Assembly (NCBI RefSeq): GCF_004217185.1
Contig: NZ_SHKL01000001.1
Location: 3,966,001 to 4,030,000, forward strand
Reading direction: 5' to 3'
DNA from: Pseudonocardia sediminis
Lineage (GTDB): Bacteria > Actinomycetota > Actinomycetes > Mycobacteriales > Pseudonocardiaceae
DNA length: 64,000 nucleotides
This document shows positions 1-7,878 of this stretch, in pieces; the stretch's first letter is position 1; every line of letters starts with the position of its first letter. The notes beneath the pieces are model-generated. The model worked only from the letters and a program-made list of their open reading frames with translations, searched no databases and had not been told where the DNA came from. A program made the translations under genes and the position numbers.

Positions 1-1
1 C

Positions 2-1840
2 AACCACGCCGCGCTGCTGCTGGAGTACCAGGCCGACTCCGCCGCCGAGGCCGACGACCTGGCCGGATCGGCGCGCGGGGTCCTCGACACGCTGCCGCTG
101 GTGGGGGCCGGGTCGCTGACGTCGGAGCCGGCCACCCGCGCCGGGTACTGGCACATCCGCAAGGGCCTCTACGCGATGGTCGCCGGTGCCCGCCCGCAGG
201 GCACGACGGCGCTGCTCGAGGACGTCGTCGTCCCGGTCCCCGAGCTGCTGCCCACCTGCGTGGAGCTGACGTCGATGTTCGACCGTCACGACTACCGCGA
301 CTGCGTGATCTTCGGCCACGCCAAGGACGGCAACATCCACTTCATGCTCACCGAGCGCCTCGGCGACGGCGCGCCGCTGGACCGGTTCGCCCGGTTCACC
401 GACGAGATGGTCGAGCTGGTCCTGGGCCACGGCGGCTCGCTCAAGGCCGAGCACGGCACCGGCCGGATGATGGCACCGTTCGTGCGCCGCCAGTACGGCG
501 ACGAGCTCTACGACGTGATGCGCGAGATCAAGCGGCTCTGCGACCCGCGGGGGCTGCTCAACCCGGGCGTCGTGCTCACCGACGAGCCCGAGGGACACCT
601 GCAGCACCTCAAGTCCTCCCCGCCCGTCGAGGACGAGGTCGACCGCTGCGTGGAGTGCGGGTTCTGCGAGCCCGTCTGCCCCAGCCGGGACCTGACGACC
701 ACCCCGCGGCAGCGGATCGTGCTGCGCCGCGAGACCGAACGGGCCCGCCGGGACGGCGACACCGCGCTGGTCGAGCAGCTGGAGCGCGAGTACGCCTACG
801 ACGGCATCGACACCTGCGCCGCGGACGGCATGTGCCAGACCGCGTGTCCGGTGCTGATCAACACCGGTGACCTGGTCACGCGGCTGCGCGCCGAGCAGGC
901 GGGGACGCTGGCGTCGAAGGGCTGGACCGTCGCCGCGAAGCACTGGGACGCCACGACCCGGGCCGCGGCCGCGGCGCTGAGCACCGCCACGTTCCTGCCG
1001 GACCCGGTCGTGACGCGGGCGAACGCCGTGGCGCGCAGAGCTGACGACACTCTCCCTCTCTGGTCCCCCGAGCTTCCCGCCGGCGGGCGTCGCCGGGACG
1101 TGCCGGCGGCCCCGACGGCGCCGGTCGCCGTCCTGTTCTCCTCCTGCACCGGCACCATGTTCGGCGCGGCCACCGAGGGCCCCGGCGCGACGGCGGCGTT
1201 CCGGACGCTGTGCGAGCGGGCGGGCGTGCCGGTCACGACACCGTCGGCCATGCCGTCGCTGTGCTGCGGGACGCCGTGGAAGTCCAAGGGGATGTCCCGC
1301 GGCTACGACGAGATGTCGTCCCGCGTCCTGCCCGCGCTGTGGGAGGCGACCCGGTCCGGTTCGCTGCCGGTCGTCGGAGACGCCTCCTCCTGCACCGAAG
1401 GCCTCCGGCTGATGATCGAGAAGGGGCCGGAGCGGTACCGGTCGCTGCGGGTCGTCGACGCGGTGGCGTTCGTCGCCGAGCACGTGCTGCCCCGTCTGAC
1501 CGTGAGCGATCCGGTCGGGCCGGTCGCGCTGCACCCGACGTGCTCGGCGACGCGTCTCGGCGTGGCCGGCGCGCTGCGGGACGTCACGGCGGCCGTCGCG
1601 TCGTCGGTGACCGTCCCCGACGAGTGGGGGTGCTGCGGCTTCGCCGGCGACCGCGGGCTGCTGCACCCGGAGCTGACGGAGTCCGCGACCGCCCGTCAGG
1701 CCGCCGAGCTCGACCGGCGGGGCCCGTTCGACGCCCACGTCTCCTGCAACCGCACCTGCGAGCTGGGAATGACACGCGCGACCGGGCGTCCGTACGAGAA
1801 CGTGCTCGAGCTCGTCGAACGGGCGACACGGCCCGCCTGA
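2..1840 (+). CDS. FAD-linked / iron-sulfur D-lactate-type dehydrogenase (5' end outside window)
   Basis: The window opens inside this gene; the first in-frame codon is at base 2 and the stop is TGA, leaving about 612 residues of a family usually over 900 long. The visible part starts in the C-terminal cap domain of an FAD_binding_4 oxidase (GHAKDGNIHF, KAEHGTGRMM). Two 4Fe-4S cysteine sets follow (CVECGFCEPVCP and CAADGMCQTACP), then two CCG domains (CCGTPWKSKG, CCGFAGDRG) like those of GlpC and LutA. Such fused proteins oxidise 2-hydroxy acids such as D-lactate or glycolate and pass electrons through the clusters to the respiratory chain. The substrate cannot be settled from the sequence. 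The N-terminal FAD-binding half is not visible. Confidence 0.85.
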   Translation, partial: NHAALLLEYQADSAAEADDLAGSARGVLDTLPLVGAGSLTSEPATRAGYWHIRKGLYAMVAGARPQGTTALLEDVVVPVPELLPTCVELTSMFDRHDYRDCVIFGHAKDGNIHFMLTERLGDGAPLDRFARFTDEMVELVLGHGGSLKAEHGTGRMMAPFVRRQYGDELYDVMREIKRLCDPRGLLNPGVVLTDEPEGHLQHLKSSPPVEDEVDRCVECGFCEPVCPSRDLTTTPRQRIVLRRETERARRDGDTALVEQLEREYAYDGIDTCAADGMCQTACPVLINTGDLVTRLRAEQAGTLASKGWTVAAKHWDATTRAAAAALSTATFLPDPVVTRANAVARRADDTLPLWSPELPAGGRRRDVPAAPTAPVAVLFSSCTGTMFGAATEGPGATAAFRTLCERAGVPVTTPSAMPSLCCGTPWKSKGMSRGYDEMSSRVLPALWEATRSGSLPVVGDASSCTEGLRLMIEKGPERYRSLRVVDAVAFVAEHVLPRLTVSDPVGPVALHPTCSATRLGVAGALRDVTAAVASSVTVPDEWGCCGFAGDRGLLHPELTESATARQAAELDRRGPFDAHVSCNRTCELGMTRATGRPYENVLELVERATRPA

Positions 1841-1876
1841 ACCGCGCCCCGCCCGGGACCGGGCCCGCCCGAGCCC

Positions 1877-2229
1877 ATGCCGACCGCCCACCAGCCGTCC
1901 GAGACCGGCGGCGCCCGCCCTGACCTCGGCGTCAATCCGGTGTTCGCCCGGGAGCCGGTCCGGGTGCCGCGCTTCACGCTGCCCGAGAGCGAGCTCGACG
2001 CCGACGTCGCCTACCAGGTGGTGCACCCGCCTACACGTTCCCCGCCCACCGCGAGGACATCGCGGCGCTGCGCATCGTGGTGCGCAACGGCTTCTCCCCC
2101 GACCTCGCCGATCTCCTCCTCGACGATCTGCGTCGGGTCGTGGAACGACTGGGGAAGCAGAGCACGCCGCGACGCGGCACCGAGTCGTCATCGTTCTCGC
2201 ACGGGGCTCAACGCGCGCTGGGTTCGTAG
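1877..2229 (+). pseudogene. Glutamate decarboxylase remnant (internal deletion, frameshifted)
   Basis: The first frame opens at ATG 1877 and encodes an N-terminus typical of bacterial glutamate decarboxylase (NPVFAREPVRVPRFTLPESE, then DADVAYQVVH), ending near base 2024. A different frame then encodes the extreme C-terminus of the same family (PAYTFPAHREDIAALRIVVR, then NGFSPDLADLLLDDLRRVVE) up to TAG 2227-2229. About 110 residues remain of a roughly 460-residue enzyme. The whole PLP-binding core, including the lysine, is missing, so the product cannot be active. The simplest reading is one internal deletion of about 1 kb joining codons near 50 and near 400 out of frame. The family assignment rests on recognising both ends; no alignment was run. 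Confidence 0.8.
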
Positions 2230-2270
2230 CCGCGCCGGGTTCGTAGCCGCGCCGCGTTCGTAGCTCGCCG
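2221..2270. repeat. 17-bp tandem repeat, three copies
   Basis: The unit GGTTCGTAGCCGCGCCG occurs exactly at 2221-2237 and 2238-2254, with a degenerate third copy at 2255-2270. It carries the stop codon of the decarboxylase remnant and runs directly into the 8-bp array. Confidence 0.85.
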
Positions 2271-2473
2271 GGCCGCCGGGCCGCCGGGTCGCCGGGTCGC
2301 CGGGTCGCCGGGTCGCCGGGTCGCCGGGTCGCCGGGTCGCTGGGTCGCTGGGTCGCTGGGTCGCTGGGTCGCTGGGTCGCTGGGTCGCTGGGTCGCTGGG
2401 TCGCTGGGTCGCTGGGTCGCTGGGTCGCTGGGTCGCTGGGTCGCTGGGTCGCTGGGTCGCTGGGTCGCTGGGA
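2266..2473. repeat. 8-bp tandem repeat array, about 26 copies
   Basis: Reading from 2266 there are two CGCCGGGC units, seven CGCCGGGT units (2282-2337), sixteen CGCTGGGT units (2338-2465) and a last CGCTGGGA. The C-to-T variant is confined to one continuous block, as expected if one mutated unit was then amplified by slippage. The unit is not a multiple of three, so copy-number change would shift any frame through it. No plausible protein is encoded on either strand. The array lies between the decarboxylase remnant and the DUF222/HNH gene and replaces an intergenic region. Confidence 0.95.
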
Positions 2474-2550
2474 AAGCAGCGTCCCCCTCGCTTTCGAACC
2501 GCGCTCGGCGTGCGCCGAACGGCCTCTGAGCTGCGTCGACAGGCCTTGAT

Positions 2551-2566
2551 ACGAACATGCGTTCGA
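2551..2566. promoter_or_regulatory. LexA (SOS) box upstream of the DUF222/HNH gene
   Basis: ACGAACATGCGTTCGA matches the actinobacterial SOS consensus TCGAAC-N4-GTTCGA at all but the first base. It ends 13 bases before the ATG at 2580, where a bound LexA would block the promoter. DUF222 (13E12-type) HNH genes of mycobacteria are known members of the SOS regulon. Confidence 0.8.
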
Positions 2567-2579
2567 GTATGATGGAGGC

Positions 2580-4034
2580 ATGTCCACCGGACGGGTCGCC
2601 GCAGCGCACGACCGCCTCATCGAGGCCGTCGAAGAACTCCGCGCCGCCACCCTGGGCGCGAGTGACACCGAGCAGATCAACGTGCTCATCGCCTGCGAGG
2701 CCGCCCGCCGGCGCCTCGACCACCTCTCCGTCGAGGTCCTCGCGAGTGCCGAGCGGCGCGACGTGTTCACCTCCCGCGGCTACAAGACCAGCTCCGCCGC
2801 CCTCGCCGACCTCCTCGGCTGGGAACGCTTCGAGGCCCGCCGGCACGCGATGGCCGCCGAGAACGTGGTCGGCAAGACCGCCCTCGACGGCACTGCGTTG
2901 CCGCCGCGCCTGCCTGCCACCGCGGAGGTGTTCGACACCGGCCGGACCAGCCTGCGCCATGTCGAGGTCGTGGCGAAGGTGCTCGGGACCCGCGCCGCGG
3001 AGCGGCTCTCTCCCGAGGTGTGGGCGGCCGCGGAGGCGCAGATCGGCGCCAAGGCCGCCGAGTACACCCCGAACGAGCTGCAGGTGTGGGGCACCGCGCT
3101 GGTCGACAAGCTGGACCAGGACGGCCCGGAGCCCGATGACGACCGGCCGGAGCCGGAGGTCAACGAGCTGCGAATCGTCCGTCATCGCAACCGGCCGGGC
3201 GGGAAGATCACCGGACGCTTCGACGACGCCGCCATGTTCGACACCATCGCCACCGTCATCGACGCCAAGTCCAAGCCCACCTCCTCCGACGAGACCCGCG
3301 AACCGGCGCAGCGCCAGGCCGAGGCCCTGGCCGAGGTGTGCGCGTTCGCCCTGTCCCACGGACCCACGGGGCTGGTGCCCGAGACCGGTGGGCGTCGCCC
3401 CCAGATCTCGGTGATCATCTCGCTGGAGGACCTGGAGAAGCGCGCGAAGACCGGGATGCTCGACTTCGGCGGACGCACCTCCACAGAAACCCTGCGGATG
3501 ATGGCCTGCGACTCCGCGGTCATCCCCATCGTCTTCGACGGCAAGGGCCAGCCCCTCGACGTCGGACGCGCCACCCGCACCATCCCCGACGGTCTCCGCC
3601 GCGCGGTCGTCGCCCGCGACCGCGGCTGCGCCCACCCGGGCTGTGATCGGCCGCCGTCGTGGTGCGAGGTCCACCACGTCATCCCGTGGGAAGAACACGG
3701 CGAAACCAAGATCGACAACCTGGTCATGCTCTGCCGACAACACCACCGGTTGATCCACCACCCCGGATGGGACGTCCGCATCCAGGACGGACTGCCGGAG
3801 TTCCTGCCGCCCGCCTGGATCGACCCGACCCGGACACCACGTCGCCGCCCCGCGCCGATGATCGACATCCCCGCGCCACGGCGCTCCGCGCAGTCCGAAC
3901 CGGAAGCCGACTCCGAGCACTCACCGGCGCCCCGGGAAGGTGCCCCCTCGCCCGCCATCGCCACGGAGTCCGGTCGCCCACCGCGCATCCGCATCGCGAA
4001 CCTCGACGACCTCTTCGGCATGCCCGCTCCATGA
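2580..4034 (+). CDS. DUF222 / HNH endonuclease (13E12 repeat family)
   Basis: The 484-residue protein has an N-terminal DUF222 region (about residues 15-300, largely helical) and a C-terminal HNH nuclease module beginning near residue 350 (GCAHPGCDRPPSWCEVHHVI, then IDNLVMLCRQHHRLIHH). The metal-binding cysteines and the HH pair at about residues 365-366 are present, so the nuclease looks intact. The last 80 residues are proline- and charge-rich. Such genes are multicopy in Mycobacterium and relatives, are often DNA-damage inducible and have been suspected of mobility, but their physiological role is unknown. The ATG at 2580 follows GGAGG very closely. A LexA box lies just upstream. Confidence 0.88.
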   Translation: MSTGRVAAAHDRLIEAVEELRAATLGASDTEQINVLIACEAARRRLDHLSVEVLASAERRDVFTSRGYKTSSAALADLLGWERFEARRHAMAAENVVGKTALDGTALPPRLPATAEVFDTGRTSLRHVEVVAKVLGTRAAERLSPEVWAAAEAQIGAKAAEYTPNELQVWGTALVDKLDQDGPEPDDDRPEPEVNELRIVRHRNRPGGKITGRFDDAAMFDTIATVIDAKSKPTSSDETREPAQRQAEALAEVCAFALSHGPTGLVPETGGRRPQISVIISLEDLEKRAKTGMLDFGGRTSTETLRMMACDSAVIPIVFDGKGQPLDVGRATRTIPDGLRRAVVARDRGCAHPGCDRPPSWCEVHHVIPWEEHGETKIDNLVMLCRQHHRLIHHPGWDVRIQDGLPEFLPPAWIDPTRTPRRRPAPMIDIPAPRRSAQSEPEADSEHSPAPREGAPSPAIATESGRPPRIRIANLDDLFGMPAP

Positions 4035-4103
4035 CCGGGGTGCAGTCATGCCGTCCTACGAAACCGCGACTATGGGCGAGCGCGGTTGAGGTGGGGTCGG
4101 CAC

Positions 4104-4123
4104 TCATGTCGACCTCGACATGA
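4104..4123. promoter_or_regulatory. 20-bp perfect inverted repeat
   Basis: TCATGTCGA and TCGACATGA are separated by CC, a perfect 9-bp-arm palindrome in the 247-base gap between the HNH gene and the P-loop gene. It could be an operator or a weak terminator. No T-run follows it. Nothing else was recognised in the gap. Confidence 0.5.
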
Positions 4124-4281
4124 CACCACAGCTCGCCGTCTGCTTCCGCACCGCGCACCCGCCGAGTGTCAACCGTTGCACCGTCCTGCATCACGAGCGA
4201 CTTGTGGAGCACTCGCCAAAGCGCGAACCAGGAGGGCCCACATCGGCCGGACTCCGGCTCCTGCCTCGGACCGTCGCCGAG

Positions 4282-4929
4282 ATGAGCGGTGACGGCGAGA
4301 ATGGCGACGTGATCATCGCCGTCGAGGGACCGAGCGCGGCGGGCAAGACGACGTGGTGCTCCCGCCAGCCTTGGCCTGTCGTGGCCGAGTACCAGCCCAC
4401 GGGACACGAGCCGCCCGACGACGTCGACGAGTCCCGGCGGGCCGCCTACTGGGTGGACGTCGACGTCGGACGGTGGGGGCGGGCGCGGACGCTGGAGAGG
4501 GGCAACCCGATCGTGCTGTGCGACGGCGACCCCGTGAAGCTGCACTACTCCTGGTGCCTCGCCCGCGTCGGCGCGGCGCCCTGGTCGAGGTTCGACGAGC
4601 AGCTCCGCCACGCGCGGGCCGCGTTCGCTGCGGGACGGCTGGGGATGGCCGACCTGGTGATGGTGTCGATCCCGTCGGTGGAGACCCTGCACCGACGCAG
4701 GGCGGCGGACCGCACACGCCGCCGGCGCTCGTTCGACCTTCATGTGTCGCTGCGCGAGTCCTTGCGGGAGTGGCACTCCGCCGTCGAATCGGCCGATCCG
4801 GGTCGGGTGGTGTGGTCGTTCCCACCGGACGGTGTACCGGCACCGGCCCGTCGACGCTCCGGGTCCGGCGGTCCCGCCCTGCTCGAGCGACTCGTCACGG
4901 GACTGCCCGCAGGCGTCCGTCGACCCTGA
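4282..4929 (+). CDS. P-loop ATPase/kinase-like protein
   Basis: A protein of 215 residues starting at ATG 4282 (MSGDGENGD) carries a Walker A motif at residues about 15-23 (VEGPSAAGKTT), preceded by a hydrophobic beta strand. The frame is open upstream to 4120, but the stretch before 4282 has no hydrophobic core or family likeness, so the later start is preferred. The order P-loop, an acidic stretch and an arginine-rich RRRAADRTRRRRSFD segment (a possible lid) resembles small nucleoside or antibiotic kinases. Substrate and partner are unknown. Confidence 0.65.
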   Translation: MSGDGENGDVIIAVEGPSAAGKTTWCSRQPWPVVAEYQPTGHEPPDDVDESRRAAYWVDVDVGRWGRARTLERGNPIVLCDGDPVKLHYSWCLARVGAAPWSRFDEQLRHARAAFAAGRLGMADLVMVSIPSVETLHRRRAADRTRRRRSFDLHVSLRESLREWHSAVESADPGRVVWSFPPDGVPAPARRRSGSGGPALLERLVTGLPAGVRRP

Positions 4930-4966
4930 TCGATTCTCGGGGACGTCGACCTCTCCTACGCTCTTG

Positions 4967-4987
4967 ACCTTGACACCGTGTGAAGGT
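4967..4987. promoter_or_regulatory. MerR-type operator/promoter of the HEAT operon
   Basis: A 21-bp imperfect palindrome has arms ACCTTGACAC and GTGTGAAGGT around a central C, with one mismatch. It lies immediately downstream of, and overlapping, a TTGACC -35 element at 4964-4969. A -10-like CTGACT 19 bases further on gives the over-long spacer typical of MerR-controlled promoters. The operon it precedes encodes a MerR protein, so autoregulation is likely. Confidence 0.7.
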
Positions 4988-5013
4988 GCTGACTGGGGAA
5001 GGAGGTGGTTCCC

Positions 5014-5745
5014 ATGACGACATCGACGACACCACGATCGGCCGCGCGGCTGGGCCGGGCCCTCGACGCGCCCGGATCGTCCGAGAGGCTGCAGGCCGTC
5101 CTCGCGGCCGGAACGATGCCGGAGCCCGGGTTCGTCGACATCCTGGTGGCCCGGTGCGGTGTCGAGCCCGACTTCTACGTGCGCGACATGCTGACCTGGG
5201 CCCTGACCCGCCATCCCGCTGACGTCACCGTCCCCCTCCTGCTCGACGAGGTCCGGGCGGGATCGACGCAGGCGCGCAGCCAGGCGTTGCACACGTTGTC
5301 CAAGGTCGGCGACCCACGCGGGTGGCGGGCCGTCACGACCGCGGTGCTGCAGGACCCCGACGACGACGTGGCCCGTGCCGCGTGGCGGACCGCCGTCGTC
5401 CTGGTTCCGGACGGGGCCGAGGCGGGGCTGGCGGCGACGCTGGCGACCCAGCTCGGCCGTGGCGGGCGGGACGTCCGGCTGAGCCTCAGCCGGGCGATGG
5501 CCGGCCTGGGCGACGCAGCGGAGGCGGTCCTGGCGGAGGCGGCCACACGGGGTGGCGTCGAGGCGCGCATCCACGCGGTCGCCACGCGACGCCTGCTGGG
5601 CGACCCGGACGAGGCGTTCGACGCCTCGGTCTTCGAGGCCCGGCGCATCGTGGCGCTCATGGACGCCCCCGAGCCGGACGCCCCCGGGCCGGACGCCCCG
5701 CCGGTGGACCAGCCTCCGGACGGCGGCGCCCGTGCGGATCGGTGA
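5014..5745 (+). CDS. HEAT-repeat protein
   Basis: The 243-residue product is built of repeated helical pairs (for example ARSQALHTLSKVGD and DVARAAWRTAVVLVPD) typical of HEAT/PBS-lyase repeats, so it is probably a protein-binding scaffold. The start at ATG 5014 is set by a strong GGAAGGAGGTGG ribosome binding site about 7 bases upstream. The C-terminus is acidic and proline-rich. The stop overlaps the start of the MerR-HEAT gene by 14 bases, indicating translational coupling. Its repeats resemble those in the C-terminal half of that neighbour, so the two proteins may interact or share a ligand-bearing partner. No catalytic motif was seen. Confidence 0.75.
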   Translation: MTTSTTPRSAARLGRALDAPGSSERLQAVLAAGTMPEPGFVDILVARCGVEPDFYVRDMLTWALTRHPADVTVPLLLDEVRAGSTQARSQALHTLSKVGDPRGWRAVTTAVLQDPDDDVARAAWRTAVVLVPDGAEAGLAATLATQLGRGGRDVRLSLSRAMAGLGDAAEAVLAEAATRGGVEARIHAVATRRLLGDPDEAFDASVFEARRIVALMDAPEPDAPGPDAPPVDQPPDGGARADR

Positions 5746-6748
5746 GGTGGCGCGGCGTTCGGGCATCAGTGCCCGGATGCTGCGCCACTACGACTCCGTC
5801 GGGCTCGTGCCGCCCACGGGACGCACGGCGGCCGGGTACCGCGAGTACTCCGAGGCCGACCTGCAGCGCCTGTTCCACGTCGAGAGCCTGCGGTCCCTAG
5901 GCCTGTCGCTGGTCGAGGTGCAGCGCGCCCTCGACGACCCGGCGTTCGCCCCGTCCGACGTCGTGGACCGGCTGGTCACGGCCACACGGGAACGCATCGC
6001 CCGCGAGGAGGAGCTGCTGCACCGCCTGCAGCGGGTGCGGTCGAGCGGCCCCGAGCGCTGGGCCGACGCGCTGCACGTCGTGTCGCTGATGCGCGAGCTG
6101 CAGTCCGGTGACCCGTCGCGGCGGCAGACGAGCGCGCTCTCGACGGCCGGGAGCGGGCCCTCCCACCGTGCCGCCACGCTCGCCGAGGCCCTGCTCGCCG
6201 AGACCGACCCGAACGTCGCCGGCGCGCTGCGCTGGGCGGTGGAGCGGTCGGACGCGGCCGACGAGGCGCTGGCGGTCCTGGTCCCGGCGCTGGACTCGCC
6301 CGAGGGACCGGTCCGACGGCGCGCCGTGGCCACGATCGCGGAGCTGGCCGGTGACCGGGCGGGCGCCGTGCTCACCGGAGCCCTCGACCACACGGACCAG
6401 GCGGTCCGCCACACCGCCGCCCTCGCGCTGGGTACGCGGGGCGAGCTCGGCGCGGTACCGGTGCTGACGGAGATGGTGGTCGGGGGTCACCTCGACGTCG
6501 ACGCCGCGGAGACGCTGGGCTCGCTGGCCCGCCGCCACGACACGGCCGGGTCCCTGGCCGGGGAGATCGCCGAGGAGATCCGCAAGCGGCGCGCCGGATC
6601 GGCGGCGCGGATCCGGCTCGCGCAGGCCCTGGGCGAGCTGCCCGCCGCGGCGACGCGACCGATCCTCGACACGCTGAGCCGCGGGGCGGACGCCGACGTC
6701 GCGCGGATAGCGACGTACCTGCTCCAGCTCTCCGACGAGCAGGGCTGA
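5732..6748 (+). CDS. MerR-family regulator fused to HEAT repeats
   Basis: The GTG at 5732 gives a 338-residue protein whose first 70 residues are a MerR helix-turn-helix plus wing (MRIGEVARRSGISARMLRHY, then GYREYSEADLQRLFHV). A long coiled dimerisation helix follows to about residue 115. From about residue 150 there are PBS-lyase/HEAT repeats in place of a small-molecule or metal domain (VRRRAVATIAELAGDRAGAV, VRHTAALALGTRGELGAVPV). No metal-binding cysteines were seen. The gene overlaps the upstream HEAT gene by 14 bases. The operator upstream of the pair fits autoregulation. A protein rather than a metal as co-effector is inference. Confidence 0.82.
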   Translation: MRIGEVARRSGISARMLRHYDSVGLVPPTGRTAAGYREYSEADLQRLFHVESLRSLGLSLVEVQRALDDPAFAPSDVVDRLVTATRERIAREEELLHRLQRVRSSGPERWADALHVVSLMRELQSGDPSRRQTSALSTAGSGPSHRAATLAEALLAETDPNVAGALRWAVERSDAADEALAVLVPALDSPEGPVRRRAVATIAELAGDRAGAVLTGALDHTDQAVRHTAALALGTRGELGAVPVLTEMVVGGHLDVDAAETLGSLARRHDTAGSLAGEIAEEIRKRRAGSAARIRLAQALGELPAAATRPILDTLSRGADADVARIATYLLQLSDEQG

Positions 6749-6752
6749 ACCG

Positions 6753-7229
6753 CTACGCCGGACCGTCCAGGCCGTCGAGCACGCGTTCGGCGATGTCGCC
6801 GAGGACGCGCACCTCCTCCGCGGTGAGCCGGTCGAGCACGACCTCACGCACCGTCTCGACGTGACGCGGTGCCGCGCGCTCGATGGCGCGCCGGCCGTCG
6901 TCGGTCAGCACGATGAACGCGCCCCGCCCGTCGTCCGGGCAGTCCTCGCGGGCCACCAGGCCGCGGCGCTGCATGCGCGACAGGTGGTGCGAGAGCCGGC
7001 TCTTCTCCCACTGCAACGACTCGGCGAGCTCCAGCACGCGGGCCCGTGGCTGTTCCCCGGGATCCCGGGCCCGATCGGTGAGCTGGACCAGGACGTCGAA
7101 GTCGGCCAGCGACAGACCGGAGTCCGCCTGCAGCTGGCGGTGCAGCCGCGCGGTCACCTTCGCCTGCATCGACAGGTAGCCGCGCCAGGCGCGTCGCTCG
7201 TCGTCGTCGAGCCACCGGGTCTCCGTCAC
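6753..7229 (-). CDS. MarR-family transcriptional regulator
   Basis: The protein has 158 residues and a classical MarR winged helix (LADFDVLVQLTD, then VLELAESLQWEKSRLSHHLS and RMQRRGLVAREDCPDDGRGA). It is transcribed divergently from the VOC/hydrolase operon. The gap between them holds two copies of a palindrome of type GTTGACRCATCAAC, and a third lies before the TPR gene. By analogy with MhqR of Bacillus, whose regulon contains a ring-cleaving-dioxygenase-like protein and a hydrolase, it probably represses these genes until quinones or other electrophiles arrive. No obvious redox cysteine pair was seen; one Cys lies near the wing (REDCPDD). Confidence 0.88.
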   Translation of the reverse strand: MTETRWLDDDERRAWRGYLSMQAKVTARLHRQLQADSGLSLADFDVLVQLTDRARDPGEQPRARVLELAESLQWEKSRLSHHLSRMQRRGLVAREDCPDDGRGAFIVLTDDGRRAIERAAPRHVETVREVVLDRLTAEEVRVLGDIAERVLDGLDGPA

Positions 7230-7250
7230 GCGACCGAGTCTAACGGAATA

Positions 7251-7297
7251 GTTGACGCATCAACCACGTTCCTCCAGTATCTGCATGACACGTCAAC
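7251..7297. promoter_or_regulatory. MarR operators in the divergent promoter region
   Basis: GTTGACGCATCAAC lies at 7251-7264 with arms GTTGA/TCAAC, and a weaker copy CATGACACGTCAAC lies at 7284-7297. The first contains a TTGACG -35 hexamer reading towards the VOC gene, with a possible -10 (CAGTAT) 17 bases on. A bound repressor would cover this promoter. Confidence 0.7.
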
Positions 7298-7316
7298 CAG
7301 TTGGGGAGTGATTCCG

Positions 7317-7820
7317 ATGACCGACACCGCCACACGCGCCGCCGAGCAGGACGCGGTCCGGGCACGGCTGCGCGAGGAGTACCTCGCCCCGCCCGCCGAG
7401 CGGCCGGCGTCGAGCGCGCGGGGGCTGCACCACACCGCACTGCTCTCGCAGGACGTGCGACGCACGATCGACTTCTACCAGGGCGTCCTGGAGTTCCCGC
7501 TCACCGAGCTGATCGAGAACCGGGACTACGCGGGCTCGTCGCACTTCTTCTTCGACATCGGCAACGGCAACCTGCTCGCCTTCTTCGACTTCCCCGGGCT
7601 CGACCTGGGCCCCTACGCCGAGGTGCTGGGCGGCCTGCACCACATGGCGATCTCCGTCGACCCCGAGCGGTGGGAGCACCTGCAGGGCAAGCTCGACGCA
7701 GCGGGCGTCGAGTACGTCGTACACAGCGGCGTGTCGATCTACTTCACCGACCCCGACGGCGCACGCATCGAGCTGATCGCGGACCCACTCGGCGAGATGT
7801 ACGGCCACCACGTCCTCTGA
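7317..7820 (+). CDS. VOC-family (glyoxalase/dioxygenase fold) protein
   Basis: This 167-residue protein contains one vicinal-oxygen-chelate unit with two beta-alpha-beta-beta-beta modules. Candidate metal ligands are His in GLHHTALLS, His in GLHHMAISV and Glu in ARIELIADP. The frame is open far upstream, but ATG 7317 is preceded by GGGGAG and comes directly after the operators, so it is the likely start. The family includes glyoxalases, thiol transferases and ring-cleaving dioxygenases. The surrounding mhq-like genes favour a role in removing quinones or electrophilic aromatics. The substrate is unknown. Confidence 0.8.
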   Translation: MTDTATRAAEQDAVRARLREEYLAPPAERPASSARGLHHTALLSQDVRRTIDFYQGVLEFPLTELIENRDYAGSSHFFFDIGNGNLLAFFDFPGLDLGPYAEVLGGLHHMAISVDPERWEHLQGKLDAAGVEYVVHSGVSIYFTDPDGARIELIADPLGEMYGHHVL

Positions 7821-7878
7821 CACCACACCGTTCCGGGGCGTGAGCCCCCGCGGCACCACCAGAGAGGAACCAGCGCAC

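Noticed and set aside
2266..2473. Repeat array considered as a CRISPR
   Set aside because: The units are 8 bp with no spacers and there are no cas genes.
2208..3920. Long reverse-strand reading frame across the 8-bp repeats and the HNH gene, with an ATQRPSDP peptide repeat
   Set aside because: It is antisense to a well-supported HNH gene. The peptide repeat is only the translation of the 8-bp array, and the rest has no family likeness.
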